DNA of 64,000 nucleotides from Durusdinium trenchii (Eukaryota > Sar > Dinophyceae > Suessiales > Symbiodiniaceae): assembly GCA_963970005.1 (NCBI GenBank), contig CAXAMN010018557.1, positions 237,346-301,345 of the forward strand, written 5' to 3'. This document shows positions 1 through 12,800 of this stretch, piece after piece; the stretch's first letter is position 1; each line of letters begins with the position of its first letter. The notes under the pieces are model-generated. The model searched no databases, was not told where the DNA came from, and was given only the letters and a program-made list of their open reading frames with translations. The position numbers and the translations under genes are program-made.

Positions 1-29
1 CCCCCCCCCCCCCCCCCCCCAACCCCCCC
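1..29. repeat. poly-C tract at window start
   Basis: An almost pure run of C. It may be a simple repeat or a contig-edge effect. A second low-complexity stretch of A and C runs lies at 1537-1583. Confidence 0.9.
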
Positions 30-305
30 ATGAACGCGTGTGAAAGCATGCATGTGAACGTATGTGAAGTTAAAAAAGGCCTGAAACGCACGGCCCCTTA
101 CAGGCGCCGATACCAAAAACATGCACAATACCACAGAAAAACGCTCCTTGCCAATTCAACGCTCTCCCCAGTGGCCCCGCGGACGCACAAAAAGTGCTGT
201 AAATACCACACGGATTTCGCAAACAAGTGCTCAAAATGCCCCGTCTACGCCCGCCCAGCCCACTACATGAACTGATGCCAAAGTCTCGGCAAAGCGCCAA
301 TTCCA

Positions 306-2265
306 CTGATAGTGCCTCAGAACTAGCACAAAACCTCTGAACACATCACATCTCGAAAAGAGAATTGTACGGTACTCTCTTGTCGCAAGCGAGATCTAAC
401 AAAGCTTCGCGCAGCTTGAAATCTTGGGTCCAAGATGCAATGAGCCACGCTTCTCTTTCTCCCTGACCCTCTGATGAAATTGAATCTGCAAGTCCTGACA
501 CAAGTGACTGCGGCAACTCACTGATTCAGGAATGCCAGTTTGGTATTTTGCTTGTGCTCAAGCTGCTTCTAACTTGCGTTGCAGCTATGGTGGTAAGGAA
601 GAATGGGTGTCATGCTTCAGTTTGGAGATCAGTGACATCAAAGCTTGACCCACAGCCATGGGATCCTGCATAATGGCCAGATTCTCAGGCGCTACAGCAT
701 AGCCTGAGGCAGTGGCAACTGTGAGTTGCTGGGCCCTGAAATCTGGGAATCCAAGGTATGTACCAGCAAGGAAATTCAGTAGTAGACTTCGACATGTATT
801 CTTCAAAACATGTATATACTCCCAAGTTAGCTCATTTGAGCGGCTTCGAAACCCCCACATTAATCAATTGCTTGTGTGCGCAGGCTGTTGTGGATGCACT
901 TGTCAGTGCTTATCAACGCTTGCAACACTCTTGCGACCATGAAGTGTTTGATGCGTTTCTTGCATGGCTGTTGAACTGTTGCGAACAGCGTTAGGAACTA
1001 CCAGCAGAAGCAAGTCGCACACTTCGGTGGGTTGCTGCTGCGGAAGTAGCAGAAAAGAATCGACAGTTCTCTGTCCAGCTTGCCGCATTACATCGTAAAA
1101 TATACAATGATACAGAATTATACAATCATATACAATATATACGCATAATTGTTGTAAATTGCCACAAGACACATTAGATACAGCTTGCTGCAACCAGGAG
1201 TAAACTAGAATGGTCAGCCCAGTGGCTCGCAACGACGAACAGCGGATCTGACTCCTCAGCGATGTGTTTGCCCGACAGGCCATACAGGCTCATAGGAAAT
1301 GAGTGAGTTGATAGTTGATTTGTAGGACCAGAAATGTCTGCTACAATTGCTCACTGGCACCGTGCACTTTCGAGCTGTTTTTCCAGCAAGGTGTTGGGAG
1401 GCTGCCAGCCCAGATATGAAGCACTTTTCTGAGCAGTAAATATGGAGCTGTGATGAGAAATATCAGTGTGCTGCAACTTGCTAGTTGCGACACATTACAA
1501 CATTTTACAATCATGTCGTTTGCCATTTCTTATGTTTAAAAAAAAAAAAATATATCGTCCCCCCCCCAAAAAAAAAAAAAACAACACGTTAAAAAAGGGG
1601 AGGTGGGGGGTACCAACAAATCTGAATCTGCAATGTGCATGTGGCATCTGATCAACATGCTAAATGAGGCTCAAAAAACAAACAATTATCCCCCCAAAAA
1701 AGCCCCTAAACATGCTAAAACTTTTGATTTTTGTTGAGCCTGCCAGTGTTTTGTGACTATGGGCTTTTGACATTGTTGTTTTTTTTGAGCCTGCCAAGGG
1801 GTTTGAAATCTCTGCTCCATCTGGCCTAGCAAATTCTTCGGCATGTTGACAAGATACAATAATCTACCATTGCTACGTTCATGGTTTCAGCTCATGCACT
1901 GCAGTGTTGTACCATCTGAAATCAAGGACAACTCTCACATACAAGCAAGAAATTTGTCTGAAAACGTTGTTTTTTTTGGGGGGCTATATATACATACATG
2001 TTACATGCGAAAACAGGCTTCGCTGAAGCTTTACAACGAGTAAACAAATGATTAGCCACTTGTTCGTTTGCCTTGGATGGTAGTGACATGTAGTAGCCGT
2101 CCCGCATCTTCGGCGCAGGAATGCCAAGGACGAACATCAACCTGGAAAGGTCATACCATACGGGACACGGACAACTGCTGTTATCTTTCATTCTAATTTG
2201 CTAGCAAATGCTAGCAATCTCTTTAACACCCTGACCATCCAGAATCATGGAATTGAGACTTGCTC
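306..2265. other. non-coding stretch, no gene seen
   Basis: Only short overlapping open frames without codon bias or paired splice sites were found. It holds A/C homopolymer runs near 1.54-1.7 kb. Probably intergenic or intronic. Confidence 0.5.
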
Positions 2266-2267
2266 GT

Positions 2268-2932
2268 TCAAGTACGAAGCATCACCCAAAAACTATAGCG
2301 TAGTAGGCACTTGTAGGCACCGCGTCTCAGTGCTGTCATCGGCACACCAATCCCAATCACTGCAACCCATGAGTCTTCGGTGAGCCGCCACCTTGGAGCC
2401 GACTTCAACATCTTCGCTTCACACATTGACTTCAAAACCAACAAGTCTCCGACATAGCTCCTGCCAAGTCCAACTTGCCCAGTCCGACAAGATGGCATCG
2501 TCCAATTAATTAGGGTGAGTCAAGGGTCTTGTCATTTAATGGGAGGAGATTGCTCTGTTCAGCGTCTTCTTTCTCTGTGGGTGGGTCCTTCTCATTCGTA
2601 CACCAACGAACTGGTCATTGACTGGGGCACGTCGGAGCTTGCCAGCCACGTTCCATGGGCTCGAAGTACAGCGGTGCGCCCGCGGGGACGGGGTGCCGGC
2701 AGTCGCTCCAGTCGCCCACCGCTAAAAGGTGTGGGCCAAAGAGCTCATCCCTCCTCAGAGAAGGAGGGAGGCCATCGCCATTAAAAAGAACAAGATGAAC
2801 AAAGAAAAGGAAGAAAGCTCATGAGAATCTACACTACAGTCGTACAGTTGCAACAAGCATCAACTTGAGGCCAGTGGGGTTGACCACGAAAGCTAGAGCA
2901 AATCGGGTGCAAAAGTCCGTCACTTTGTTGTC
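2268..2932 (-). CDS. unknown protein, three consecutive exons
   Basis: Three minus-strand exons join in phase: 2932-2842, 2721-2643 and 2460 to about 2320 (the frame stays open to 2268). The first carries DNKVTDFCTRFALAF, the second VGDWSDCRHPVPAGAP, the third SYVGDLLVLKSMCEAK and the hydrophobic WVAVIGIGVPM. The proposed donors are GA after 2842 and GC after 2643; the acceptors are CAG/G, TAG/C and CAG/G. G+C at third codon positions is clearly higher than in the flanks. I do not recognise the family. The 5' part probably includes the exon at 3770-3980; the 3' end is not resolved. The exon calls are fairly sure, the exact junctions less so. Confidence 0.5.
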
Positions 2933-3769
2933 CTGCTTCAAAGAAACAAGGATGCTTAAATATGACGGCCAGCTTATACCCTTATCAATATCGATGCCCT
3001 GCTCCAGCGGGGGAGAGGCTGGGGGTTCTAGTGAAAAATCACAGTGTTGGCCTTCTGGCTTGCTAAAGCAAGAACAAGCTTTAGCGACCTTCATGGCTAT
3101 CGCTAACTTTTGTGACCTGCATGGCGCACGCTCATTGCTCAAAGGTGTACAAAGATGTAAAGAGTGTGGCAGCGTAAGCACAACATATAAATATAGTCAC
3201 TTCAGATTGTGCAGGTTCTTTGTCGTATTATTGGCTGAAAGCAGGAAGCAGGTCACCGGATATGGTAACATTGAAGCCTTGCTCTTCTTTGGCCTGCATG
3301 TTCTCTGCCCTTCAAGAAGGGTTGGACAACTGCAAACACCTTTACAAAGCTTTCTGGGAAACCTAGAAAGTTGCTACAGGTGTGTTTTATACGGCCCCTT
3401 GACATGGCCTGATTTTGACTAGCAACCACCATGCCCGAGCAGGAAAATTACTGTATCCCATTCAACCAAATTCAGGTCCAGGTGATCCTAGTGGCATGTA
3501 CCAATCGGAAAGGCACCGGCTGTCGCCAAACGGGGGAGACGTTCCCTACTGATTCCCTACCACGTCCATGATCTCTTGCTGCCAGGAGGCACCAGTGGGC
3601 GAGATGGCCCATCCTTCACCGAGTACCTGGGTCCAAGCTATAAGTGTCCGTCGCATGGATGTCCCACAGAATACATGCACCAGGAGTCTGGCCCGGCTCA
3701 AACCGGGCTAGGATTCTGCGGTTCTAACCTTGAAGTGTTGGTAGATGATGGTAAATGATACATGTCTGC

Positions 3770-3980
3770 TTAAATGCTAAAACAATGCTTCAAAACAGCA
3801 AGACCGGGCTCCCTAAATTCAACAACAATGCCTCCTCCCCTGTAGGATGCATGAAGCAAAGCCTTGTGCATCCATTCCAGAACCGTTCCATCTTCCAATC
3901 TCTTGGAGCCAAGGGGCTTCGCCGGGTCAAGGTGTAGCTCTACCAGCGTCATCAAGCCAAACCTGAGCGGCTCGATCGAA
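3770..3980 (-). CDS. unknown protein exon, upstream of the 2.3-2.9 kb exons
   Basis: A minus-strand open frame with coding-like composition, containing FGLMTLVELHLDPAKPLG and then EDGTVLEWMHKALLHASY and GGGIVVEF. About 65% of third codon positions are G or C. A possible acceptor CAG lies at 3982-3981; the 3' splice point was not found. It probably belongs to the same gene as 2268-2932, but phase continuity was not shown. Family unknown. Confidence 0.4.
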
Positions 3981-4858
3981 CTGATCGAACATGCTCCACT
4001 GGTCAACATGTTGTGAATATTGAAATCGATTGTGTTTCACAACACGTTGCTGCTATGCTGCTATACACAACATACCTTCAGAAAGCACGCGACCGATGCC
4101 AAAATATGCATTGGTTGATGTAGCTACTGTCATACAAAAAGTGTAATACATATATTATGCAGTGCATGCTGCACACAGGGACGTGTACACATATTTAGGT
4201 GCAACATGGTGCAACATGTTATCTAATATTCTAATATAATCTAATACAATACATGTGGGATCATGTGCACTGTGGGTGTATATGTGTCTCTGCATCTGCG
4301 ATGATGATTTCCGCTGTCGAACAGAGAGTGGACCGCTTTAACGGTCAAACGTTTGGCGTTAACTTTAATCCGTGGATTGCCCATGGCAGGGGTGCAACCA
4401 TTTCGAGCACCTCATCGCTGCCTTTCATGGTGAGATGATACATGAAGAATCATCAAGATATGAATGAAGGACAGCACGTTGAATTAATCAATTGCGGCAT
4501 TGCAAAATGGCCTTCGCTCTCTAAGCCAAAAGCTTACAATTACAGTATGTGAATCGTTGAATCCGTGCGGCCCTTCGCAGAGCAAGACCAGCGTGTCCTG
4601 TGCTGCCCGGGACTTGAAGACGGTCTGATCCTGCACACAACTCAGCTCTTGGCTTTGGCATGATGTCTTCTATACTTGACCAGCTGCAATATGACGTTAT
4701 AGCTGACGTGATGAGTATGATACGACGTGCCCTTGTCTGCCGCCGGCCTATGCCTCCAAACCAACACACATACACACACACACCACACCTCACCTCTACA
4801 CGCCTCTCCCTAGAAAAGCCCTACAGGCGGCCAACAAAATCGTCTCCTCGCTTCTGAG

Positions 4859-5477
4859 ATCTTGGGCCTCTCAAAGGCGTGCAAGGGCTTGGAGTTCCCA
4901 ATTTCTGGAAGTCTTTGGGACTTTTCGGGATCATGACCAGGTATTCACTTCCTATCTCTGTGTCTTCAGGCAGAAGGGTGGCTTATTCCAGGTGCAATCT
5001 GTTAAAGAGCACTATGTCCATAAGGACCTGCGGTATTGGCCGACACTCAGTGTGAACTGGTGCTGAAACACGCAAAGTTTCCTGCTTTGGACCCATTGGC
5101 TCCAAGCATCTCCAAGCATTTCCTGCTTTTCCCCTGAAAAGCTGATTTGCTCCTAGTAGCGATGCCAGGAGCCCCTATAGGCCCTAGTAGCGTCCTTGCT
5201 CCTATATCGCAGCTATGTAGCTGTCAATGAGTTCATGATTTCCCTATGCCGCCGTCTGTGCACGTTGCTTGACCACGCCGGCGTCCGTGCCTGGAAGATT
5301 TTTCTTCGAATTACTGCCGGTTTTGCAAGGTCGGGCCAGCACATCGCAGAAGATCCCTCGATTCCCAACGATTTTGCTGGGCCAGACAGGGCACAAATTA
5401 AAACCCCTGAGCCTGAGCCAGAGCAATCCGCGAGTATCATCCTCGAAAAGAGGAATTATCTCAAACCCTTCGCCTGA
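4859..5477 (+). CDS. unknown protein, three exons (5' portion)
   Basis: Plus-strand exons 4859-4940, 4970-5032 and 5213 to about 5447 join in phase. The first reads through PNFWKSLGLFGIMTR, the second GGLFQVQSVKEHYVHKDL, the third YVAVNEFMISLCRRLCTL and a Pro/Glu-rich TPEPEPEQS. Introns are GT-AG; the second intron holds copies of the CCTAGTAGCG interspersed repeat (5154-5193). A TGATGA double stop follows in frame at 5475-5480, so the exon probably ends earlier, at a GA donor near 5446-5449. The likely next exon is at 5719. A possible first exon lies around 4660 (SSILDQLQYDVIADVM). Family unknown. Confidence 0.5.
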
Positions 5478-5549
5478 TGAGGTAGTCTTGACATCTGCAT
5501 CCATATTCATGCTTCAAACACTTTAGCTTCTAGCCGCAATCCACTTGTA

Positions 5550-5717
5550 TAATATCTCCCTTCTTTCCCTTTCTCCTTCCTTCCGTCCTTGACCTGCTTT
5601 CTTTCTTCCTGCCTTTTGTCCTTTCTTCCTTTCTTCCTTGATTCCCTCCTTGTCTTCTTTCTTTCTGCCTCTCTCTCTCTCTCTATCTCTCTCCCAGCAT
5701 TCTTGCTCATTCTTGCA
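5550..5717 (+). repeat. long polypyrimidine tract in intron
   Basis: About 150 bases that are nearly all C and T on the plus strand, with CCTT and CT microsatellite parts, ending directly at a CAG acceptor (5716-5718). It acts as, or has grown from, the polypyrimidine tract of that splice site. Confidence 0.75.
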
Positions 5718-5718
5718 G

Positions 5719-6131
5719 CAAGACTGTTTGCAGTCCAGTTTGCGGGTAACCTCTCCCAACACCTCTCACATCGGATTCAGAAACTCTGCCAGTTCGCAGG
5801 CGAAACTTCCCAATCCCTCCTGGCGCATGGCATGGAGCTCATCTATCGGGGCATGCACCGAAGCTGAACAACGGTCCAAGCTGCCAGCCGAAATGAGCAG
5901 CTGTGGAAGGCTATTCATGGACCACAGATTGATGACCAACTGCCGAACCTACAAGGAACTCAACTACCAGCCATCAGCTCTCCATGGTTCTAGACTCTGA
6001 GCTTCGAGCTTCGATTTCTGGAAGCAGCAGAAAGTGCCCAGGTCCAGCCTGTCACAGACCCGCAGAGTTCCGCACCAGATTCTGGACTTGTCATAAATGA
6101 CCTGGAGAGCCCTTTTAGCGCTGAAAGTTAG
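5719..6131 (+). pseudogene. long terminal exon interrupted by two in-frame stops
   Basis: From the acceptor at 5718 one frame stays coding-like for 413 bases: LFAVQFAGNLSQHLSHR, then ASRNEQLWKAIHGPQ, then FLEAAESAQVQPVTDP, ending LESPFSAES and TAG at 6129-6131. TGA at 5865-5867 and TAG at 5991-5993 break it. Codon bias continues after each stop, so these look like recent nonsense changes, or a missed intron, in the last exon of the gene whose upstream exons are at 4859-5447. TGA as selenocysteine is possible but would not explain TAG. Family unknown. Confidence 0.5.
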
Positions 6132-6191
6132 CAAAGCTCTTGTCCATCCCTGTCTTGGCTCTGACACAGTAATGCTGATGCTGATCGGACA

Positions 6192-7342
6192 TTAATGTTC
6201 CGGGATGTCTTTGTCACAATAGCCCACGCAAGTGGCCACTAAGTCGCCCGTGAACATGAGGTTGGGCCGGTGTCTTTCCTGAATCTCTGGTCCTGCGTTT
6301 GGGAGACAATCTTAATGATTCCACCGCTGTGAAAAATGAAGAATTGCTTCTGTCACAACTGAAAGATGTCCAGTGACAAAGTTGTTCCGATCTAAGGCCA
6401 AATCTGATGCATCCGGCTATACCCGTGCATCGTGGTTGCGCCATCCGCTTTCGCCCCAGAGTAGCTTGAGGGACAAGCAATCAATCGCGGCGACACCTGA
6501 ACCATTCGGTCGAATACCAGCTGCAAGCTGCTTGTCATTGGCACCTGCAAGGGATCATCACCACCCCCTAGCCTCACTAGCCATTTCTCGGCTCAACCAG
6601 GCAGCCGAAGCAAGAGGAGGAAATTCTGAGGAATCGGTCTGGCACTATGACACAAACCATGAACCTGATTTCCGGACGTATAATGTGGAAATTGCCAGTT
6701 GCACCGTTGCTCGGATTGGGGGGGGGGTGCGGATTAGATAGAATTGGCACCGCAGTTGTTTTGAACAGCCCAGAGCCCAGGCAGTTGTTGGGAGAAGATG
6801 CAACTTTGAACATGAGGGACCCCTTCCAGAGCCCAGGCAGTTGTTGGGAGAAAATGCAACTTTGAACATGAGGGACCCCTTTGCTCTCATTACACGTTTA
6901 TACAGTTTATACATGTTTATACTTGGTTTCATTCTTCTCCGATTCAAAATTCCTTGTTGTTGGGGTCCTCGATTTCGAGATGATTACATATGACATCATA
7001 TGATTACCTTTGTTAAAGTCACCTCAAGAACGATTGTCTCATCTACTTCGGGATGTTTCCAGAACTGCAATCAGATTGCAAGGCAGAATCATGGGTTTCC
7101 TCCCCTCAGACAAAAGACCACAACTGTAGCCATAGCAATCTCCTCAAAAATAAGACTTAAACTTAGACCCAACGCCTCCATACGCCTCAATTGTTCTCCC
7201 ACCCCAAGGGCCTCCTGTACTTGCCAGTCGATCAACCATATCAACAACATCAATCCCCTCCGGTCCTCTCCCCCCGTCCATTCAGGGCTCTCACCATGGT
7301 TTGCCCGTCCATGGGAAGTGAGGCCAGGACGGTCAAGTCCAT
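6192..7342 (-). CDS. unknown protein, candidate four-exon gene
   Basis: Candidate exons on the minus strand: 7342-7295 (starts ATG, MDLTVLASLPMDGQTM, then donor GTGAGAG), 7064-7023 (FWKHPEVDETIVLE), 6544-6423 (ANDKQLAAGIRPNGSG) and the terminal exon 6292-6192 (RPNLMFTGDLVATCVGY, stop TAA). The first two are phase-compatible; at least one more exon is needed before the last because its phase does not fit. The start lies only 28 bases from the edge of the 21-bp minisatellite. The gene ends 61 bases from the plus-strand exon that ends at 6131. The N terminus resembles the first strand of ubiquitin-like domains, but this is weak. Confidence 0.4.
6771..6881. repeat. 56-bp tandem duplication
   Basis: The sequence beginning CAGAGCCCAGGCAG is repeated once at a 56-base distance (6771 and 6827) with a single difference in the body. 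It is a young local duplication between proposed exons. Confidence 0.9.
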
Positions 7343-7369
7343 GGTGCTCTCAGCCTAGCAAAACACTGG

Positions 7370-9000
7370 GAGGTTGGAGGCCATCGCTATTAGGTTGGAA
7401 GCCATGGCAATTACGTTGGAGGCCATTGCTATTAAGGTTGTTGGAGGCAGTCGCTATTATTGGGTTGGAGGCCATTGCTATTAGATTGGAGGCCATCACA
7501 ATTAGGTTGAAGGCCATACCTATTAGGTTGGAGGCCATCGCTATTAGGTTGGAGGCCATCGCTATTAGGTTGGAGGCCATCGCTATTTGGTTCGAGGGCA
7601 TGGCTATTAGGTTGGAGGCCGTCGCTATTAGGTTGGAGGCCAACACTATTAGGTTGGAGACCATTGCTATTAGGTTGGAGGCCATGGCTATTAGGTTGGA
7701 GGCCATCGCCTTTAGGTTGGAGGCCTTCGCTAGTAGGTTTGAGGCCATTGCCATTGGTTGGAGACCATCGTTATTAGGTTGGAGGCCATCGCTATTGGGT
7801 TGGAGGCCATCGCCTTTAGGTTGGAGGGTTTCGCCCGCTAGTAGGTTGGAGGCCATCGCTATTAGGTTGGAGACCATCACTATTTAGTTGGAGGCCATCG
7901 CTATGAGGTTGGAGGCCATCGCCTTTAGGTTGGAGGCGATCGCTATTAGGTTGGAGACCGTCGCAATTAGGTTGGAGGCAATCTCAATTCGGTTGGAGGC
8001 CGTCGCTAGTGGGTTTGTGGCCATCACTATCAGGTTGGAGGCCATCGCTAGTACGTTGGAGGCCATCGCTATTAGGTTGGAAGCCGTCGCTATTTGGTTG
8101 GAGGCCATCGCTATTAGGTTCGAGGCCTTTGCTATTTAGGTAGGAGGCCAACGCTACTATATAGTTTGGACGCTATGGCTCCTAGGATACTCCAGCCATC
8201 GCTATTAGGTTGGAGACCAACGCTATCAGGTTGGAGGCAGTCCCTATTAGGTGGGAGGCCATCGCTATTAGGTTGGAGGCCATCGCAATTAGGTTGGAGG
8301 CAATCTCAATTCGGTTGGAGGCCGTCGCTATTGGGTTTGAGGCCATCGCTATCAGGTTGGAGGCCATCGCTAGTAGGTTGGAAGCCGTCGCTATTTGGTT
8401 GGAGGCCATCACTATTAAATTAGGTTCGAGGCCTTTGCTATTAGGTAGGAGGCCAACGCTACTAGTTTGGACTCTATGGCTCCTAGGATACTCCAGCCAT
8501 CGCCATTAGGTTGGAGACCAGCGCTATCAGGTTGGAGGCAGTCCCTATTAGGTGGGAGGCCATCGCTATTAGGTTGGAGGCCATCGCTATTAGGTTGGAG
8601 GCATCGCTATTAGGTTGGAGGCCACCGCTATTACCTTGGAGGCTGTACTTTTTGGTTGGAGGCCATCGCTATGAGGTTGGAGGCCATCGCTATTACGTTG
8701 GAAGCCACCGGCATTAGGTTGGAGGCCATCGCTATATATGTTGGAGGTCATCCCTGTTGGGTTGGGGCCATCGCTATTAGGTTGGAGGCCATCGCCTTTA
8801 GGTTGGAGGCCTTCGCTAGTAGGGTGGAGGCCATCGCTCTTAGGTGGAGGCCTTTGCTAGTAGGTTGGAGACCATCGCAATTAGGTTGGAGGGCATCGTT
8901 ATTAGGTTGGAGGCCATCGCTATCAGGTTGGAGGCCATTGCTATTAGGTTGGAGGACATCGCTATTACGTTGGAGGCCATGGCTATTAAGTTGGAGGCAA
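7370..9000. repeat. 21-bp minisatellite array
   Basis: About 75 imperfect copies of a 21-base unit, consensus ATTAGGTTGGAGGCCATCGCT. The unit is seven codons, so both strands stay open for long stretches (plus: I-R-L-E-A-I-A; minus: M-A-S-N-L-I-A). The resulting long frames are a product of the repeat, not evidence for genes. A larger unit of about 300 bp, containing GGCTCCTAGGATACTCCAGC, is present twice (from about 8147 and 8449). Single copies of the unit occur elsewhere in the window in both orientations. Confidence 0.97.
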
Positions 9001-9845
9001 GTACTCTGTCGAACCAGGAAGCCCAGCCAATGCGAGTTTATCTTTGCCCCTTGAACCTTCGAAGCTCTCGCCAAAACATGGCCTTTGAGTCAATAACAGT
9101 CCTACAAGGAAGGAATTGGCTGTCATCCTGATCAAGAGGTGGGTTCTGTGCCTGCTTCAAGATGATTCCCTGATTTGCCCCTGGCACTGCACCACCCCTT
9201 CTCCACCTGCCTGTGCTCTTGCCACCTGGAAGACTAGAGAATCTCCGGCGCCCATTGCAGGATTCCCAGCAAGGTCTTGGAAACGCTCCACTTCCACCAC
9301 CAGCCTGGTGCCACAAGTCTCAGAGTGACTCATTATATATATATATACATATATTGCTGTTATTATTGCTTCAATAAGACACGAGTTTACAGCTGCTGTA
9401 AATCGAGTCCAATCGACATGCAATAGACGTCGGTGTAAATTGCCCAGCCAAACACTTGTCGTGTGCTGAAAGTGTCTCGCTCGCAAGCATGGGTCCACAA
9501 TACAATCAGCACTCTCGTCACTTTTCTTTCAATCTTTGCTGGGTCTGATACGTTGTGTTTCTACAAGACTGTTTCGAGTCTTGAAAGAAAATTGCTGTAC
9601 ATGCTGAAAAAGATCACCTGGATGCGCAATATCAACACAAACAATACCTTGGTTTGAAGGGGCAAGAGAGATGTGGGATGGGAAACACAAAAGCTCATGG
9701 TGCCTCAGTATGCCTTGCTGTAAACCTTAGTATGTCTTGCTGTAAGCCTTGCGCATTCAGGCCATCCCTGGTCTTCCCAGCCCTGAGTTCATTGAGCGGA
9801 TATATAAGGCCGGAAAACCAAGGGCGAACCGGTGCCCATGTCATG
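9001..9845. other. stretch without a recognisable gene
   Basis: Between the minisatellite and the 3' end of the SDR gene. It contains a short AT run (9333-9352). No exon with paired splice sites was recognised. Confidence 0.45.
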
Positions 9846-9846
9846 T

Positions 9847-12800
9847 CTACGCGAACCATTTGTCCTTTGACGGCTGCGACTTCGTCTCGTCCTCAATGAT
9901 CTCAACGACTTTGTTCGAGGCCCTCTGGTCCTGAGAGGTCACCATCCGCATGGGCAAATGGGGAATGAGACCCCTCTTTATCAACAGTTTCAAGGAAACG
10001 TTGTACACTTGATGCTTTGATGAGGTACTCATATATGTCATTGCGGGTAGGTCCATGAGGTTTGATCTAGAAAAAAGGCGGATAACGACATGGAAAAACT
10101 CTTGTGACTTCTTCTTTCACTGTCAAACAGGCCAGGAAGACACTAACAGGTTGATTAAAATTGCCAAGTCCTTGACTGTCAGATTCTTGGACTACAGCAA
10201 GGGGCCTTTTTGTCGGTTACTGAAGCCTTGTGTCTACCCCACAAGTCTTCTTTTTCTATCAACTCCTGCTCTCGGTCCCAATGCCTTGGAGGAAACCTCG
10301 ATCCTTCGCGGAGGAGTTGACCGCAGCAGGAATCCAAAACCGTAGGACCGTGGCAGTGAACCGCCAGCGTCCTCCTGTTCAACCTCCACACCCAGTCCGA
10401 GGATCAAAAATGGCCGCAATGCTCACATCGGCCACCAGGTCTCGGCTGATCTCTCCTTGGCGAAGCGGAGGCTCATAGATTAGGGGTTGGAGGCTGGAGG
10501 TGGCCTGTGTCGGTCGATGTCTACATTGAAGCAATTGTATAATTAATATCCATGGGTCACCATGTCGCTAGCCTGTGAAGGAGAATGCGCCATGCCGAAG
10601 AAATAGAACTGTGGACAAAAACATCAAGGCTTGTGGGCAAGACAAGCCACCTGGTTTCACAAAGAAATCCACTACACTGAGTGCCAATCCGCTTGTCCTG
10701 TGTTCAACGGGCATACAAGACATCGTCATCCAATAGACAGACCACTTCTCAGAAAGGGGATGTCTTTGATGTCTTCCCCGTCTTCCAGTTTGTGGTGTCC
10801 AACCAAGCACCTCCAATCAGATGAGCCTCCGCTGTTCAAGGTATCTTCCTTGGACACCACCAAGCCGCCTGCTGGAGCGCTCGCTTTCAAGCCGCCGGGC
10901 CTCCCACACCGTCAAGAGGTCAAGGGCATAGAGATTTCAACAAGAACTCTTCTTCGCGTAAGATGTGCAAACAGTATAATAGTAGGAGGAGTAGAAGAAA
11001 TATGTAAGAGCATCCTCCTCCAGGCTAGCTAGTAATTACAAAAGAGGACATCACTGTCACAACCTTCTCGTGCCGTGACGGGTTCCTGTTTTCGAGGCTT
11101 AGAAGTAGTAACATAGTAGGAAGGACAAGGCAAAACCGAAGGCCGCAACTGGCAAAGGCCAAGACCTGCGCTTGTGACGTGGAGTTCCTGCATAAAGATG
11201 ATTTGTTTGGGGGGTGTTGAAAGGACAAAACCTGAGGCTGAGGCCTTCAAATAGCATTGTTCTATTCGCACGGGGTAGGAATTGATAGGAATTGACCTGG
11301 TACCTTCATGTACCTTCCAAGATCAATCAAGTATCATCAATATCAAGTTTACATATTCAATTCATGCTAAAGTAGCCAAATCAGCAATGCTCAAGCCCCG
11401 CTGTGACTTTAGGTAGGTGGCTAGGGGCCCTTGACAACAACCAATGTTGTCTTGTAGCCTCAAATAAGTAAGCCAAGTAGGATGCAAAGTGTATTGTATT
11501 GAAAGTACACATACAGTGGATTGAGAGTAGATGGCACAATCACCAAAAAGATCCAAAAGGTGGTTTATATGGATCCCCATCTGAAAGACATCTTGAGGTT
11601 TGTGCCATTTACTCTGAAACCACTGTAAGTTGTATAGAAGACTGGCGGACTGATTCACGAAACATATTAGCCACCAGCCCTTTGCCAATTACCATGTACA
11701 TACCCATTCTCTCCCCGACATTCATGGGAAACTCTATACTGAACACCGGAACTTCTTGTGCCACTGCTGAAATTGGGAAACAGGTTGCCCGTGCCCCTTA
11801 TGTCAAGATTGGTTGAATCTACGGGCGTTCCAAGCCTGAAAAGGCACGTTTTCTTCCAAAGAAAAGCAACTGCAAACGCAAAGCCTTCTGGAGGGGACAC
11901 CCAAAACTATTGTGCTCTGCAGGGGAAATCAGCCTTTCTGTCTTTGTCCATCACACACTCTGTATGTTGGCTGGCTGCCAGTCTTTGTGTGACCTGTGTA
12001 CATTATAACTATATGTATATTGCTTGTTACTTATTGTTTTTTAATACAATGCCTTGTGCGAAGGTGCTCTTTGTTCAAACCCTGTCCTGACAATTGTGTA
12101 GTCGATACCAGAGGCTCTAAGGTACTTCTCAGCTTCCAACTTCTCATCGAGGACATTCCCTCAGCTGATCGAATAACATCATGTGGGTGTATTTTCGAAC
12201 ACAGGTCTAAGTGTACTCTGAGAGGAAATGGTGAAGTAGAACAGTATAACCCACATGGACGCACAAGAATGGTGTTGCAGGTGGAACAGTGGGTTCTAAA
12301 ATGAGGAGCCTGTCAGGCTGACAGCTTGCAACTTAATTGGGCATCGCGCAAGATGTTGGTGCTTCTTATCAACAACACAAGGTCGAGATGTTGACGCTTT
12401 CCTTGCCTGAAACCTATGTGCTCTCACTTGCGCCAAGACGCCAAAGGCATTGGTGACCTGAAAGCCCGGGCTGTTCTCTTGCCCCCAGCCACGACCATTG
12501 GTTAGAATGGATGACCTCACGAGTGGCTGTGGAGTGAGTCACCAAAGCACCAAAGACATTCCAAAGCTTCGGATACAGGACTCTTAGTCATGCTTTACTG
12601 CAGCCCGCAGCAGCTGATTGAATTAATGTTGGCATGCAGAAAAATATGTAGAACTCGTCAATTGTACGAAAATTTGGTTATTTGTGCGGGTCAACAGGCC
12701 TTCTTTGCCAATGTGTCCGATGCTCATATGACGCACATGTCCTTTCCACCATGATGCGTACATCCAAGTACTCCATGGGGTGGGAAAAGCATTGAACCAA

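Noticed and set aside
7000..8139. Long open frames on both strands (up to 295 codons)
   Set aside because: They follow the 21-base (seven-codon) repeat and have no other coding sign.
7370..9000. CRISPR-like array
   Set aside because: No unique spacers; units are head-to-tail and the genome is eukaryotic. The same applies to the 59-bp array at 28.4 kb.
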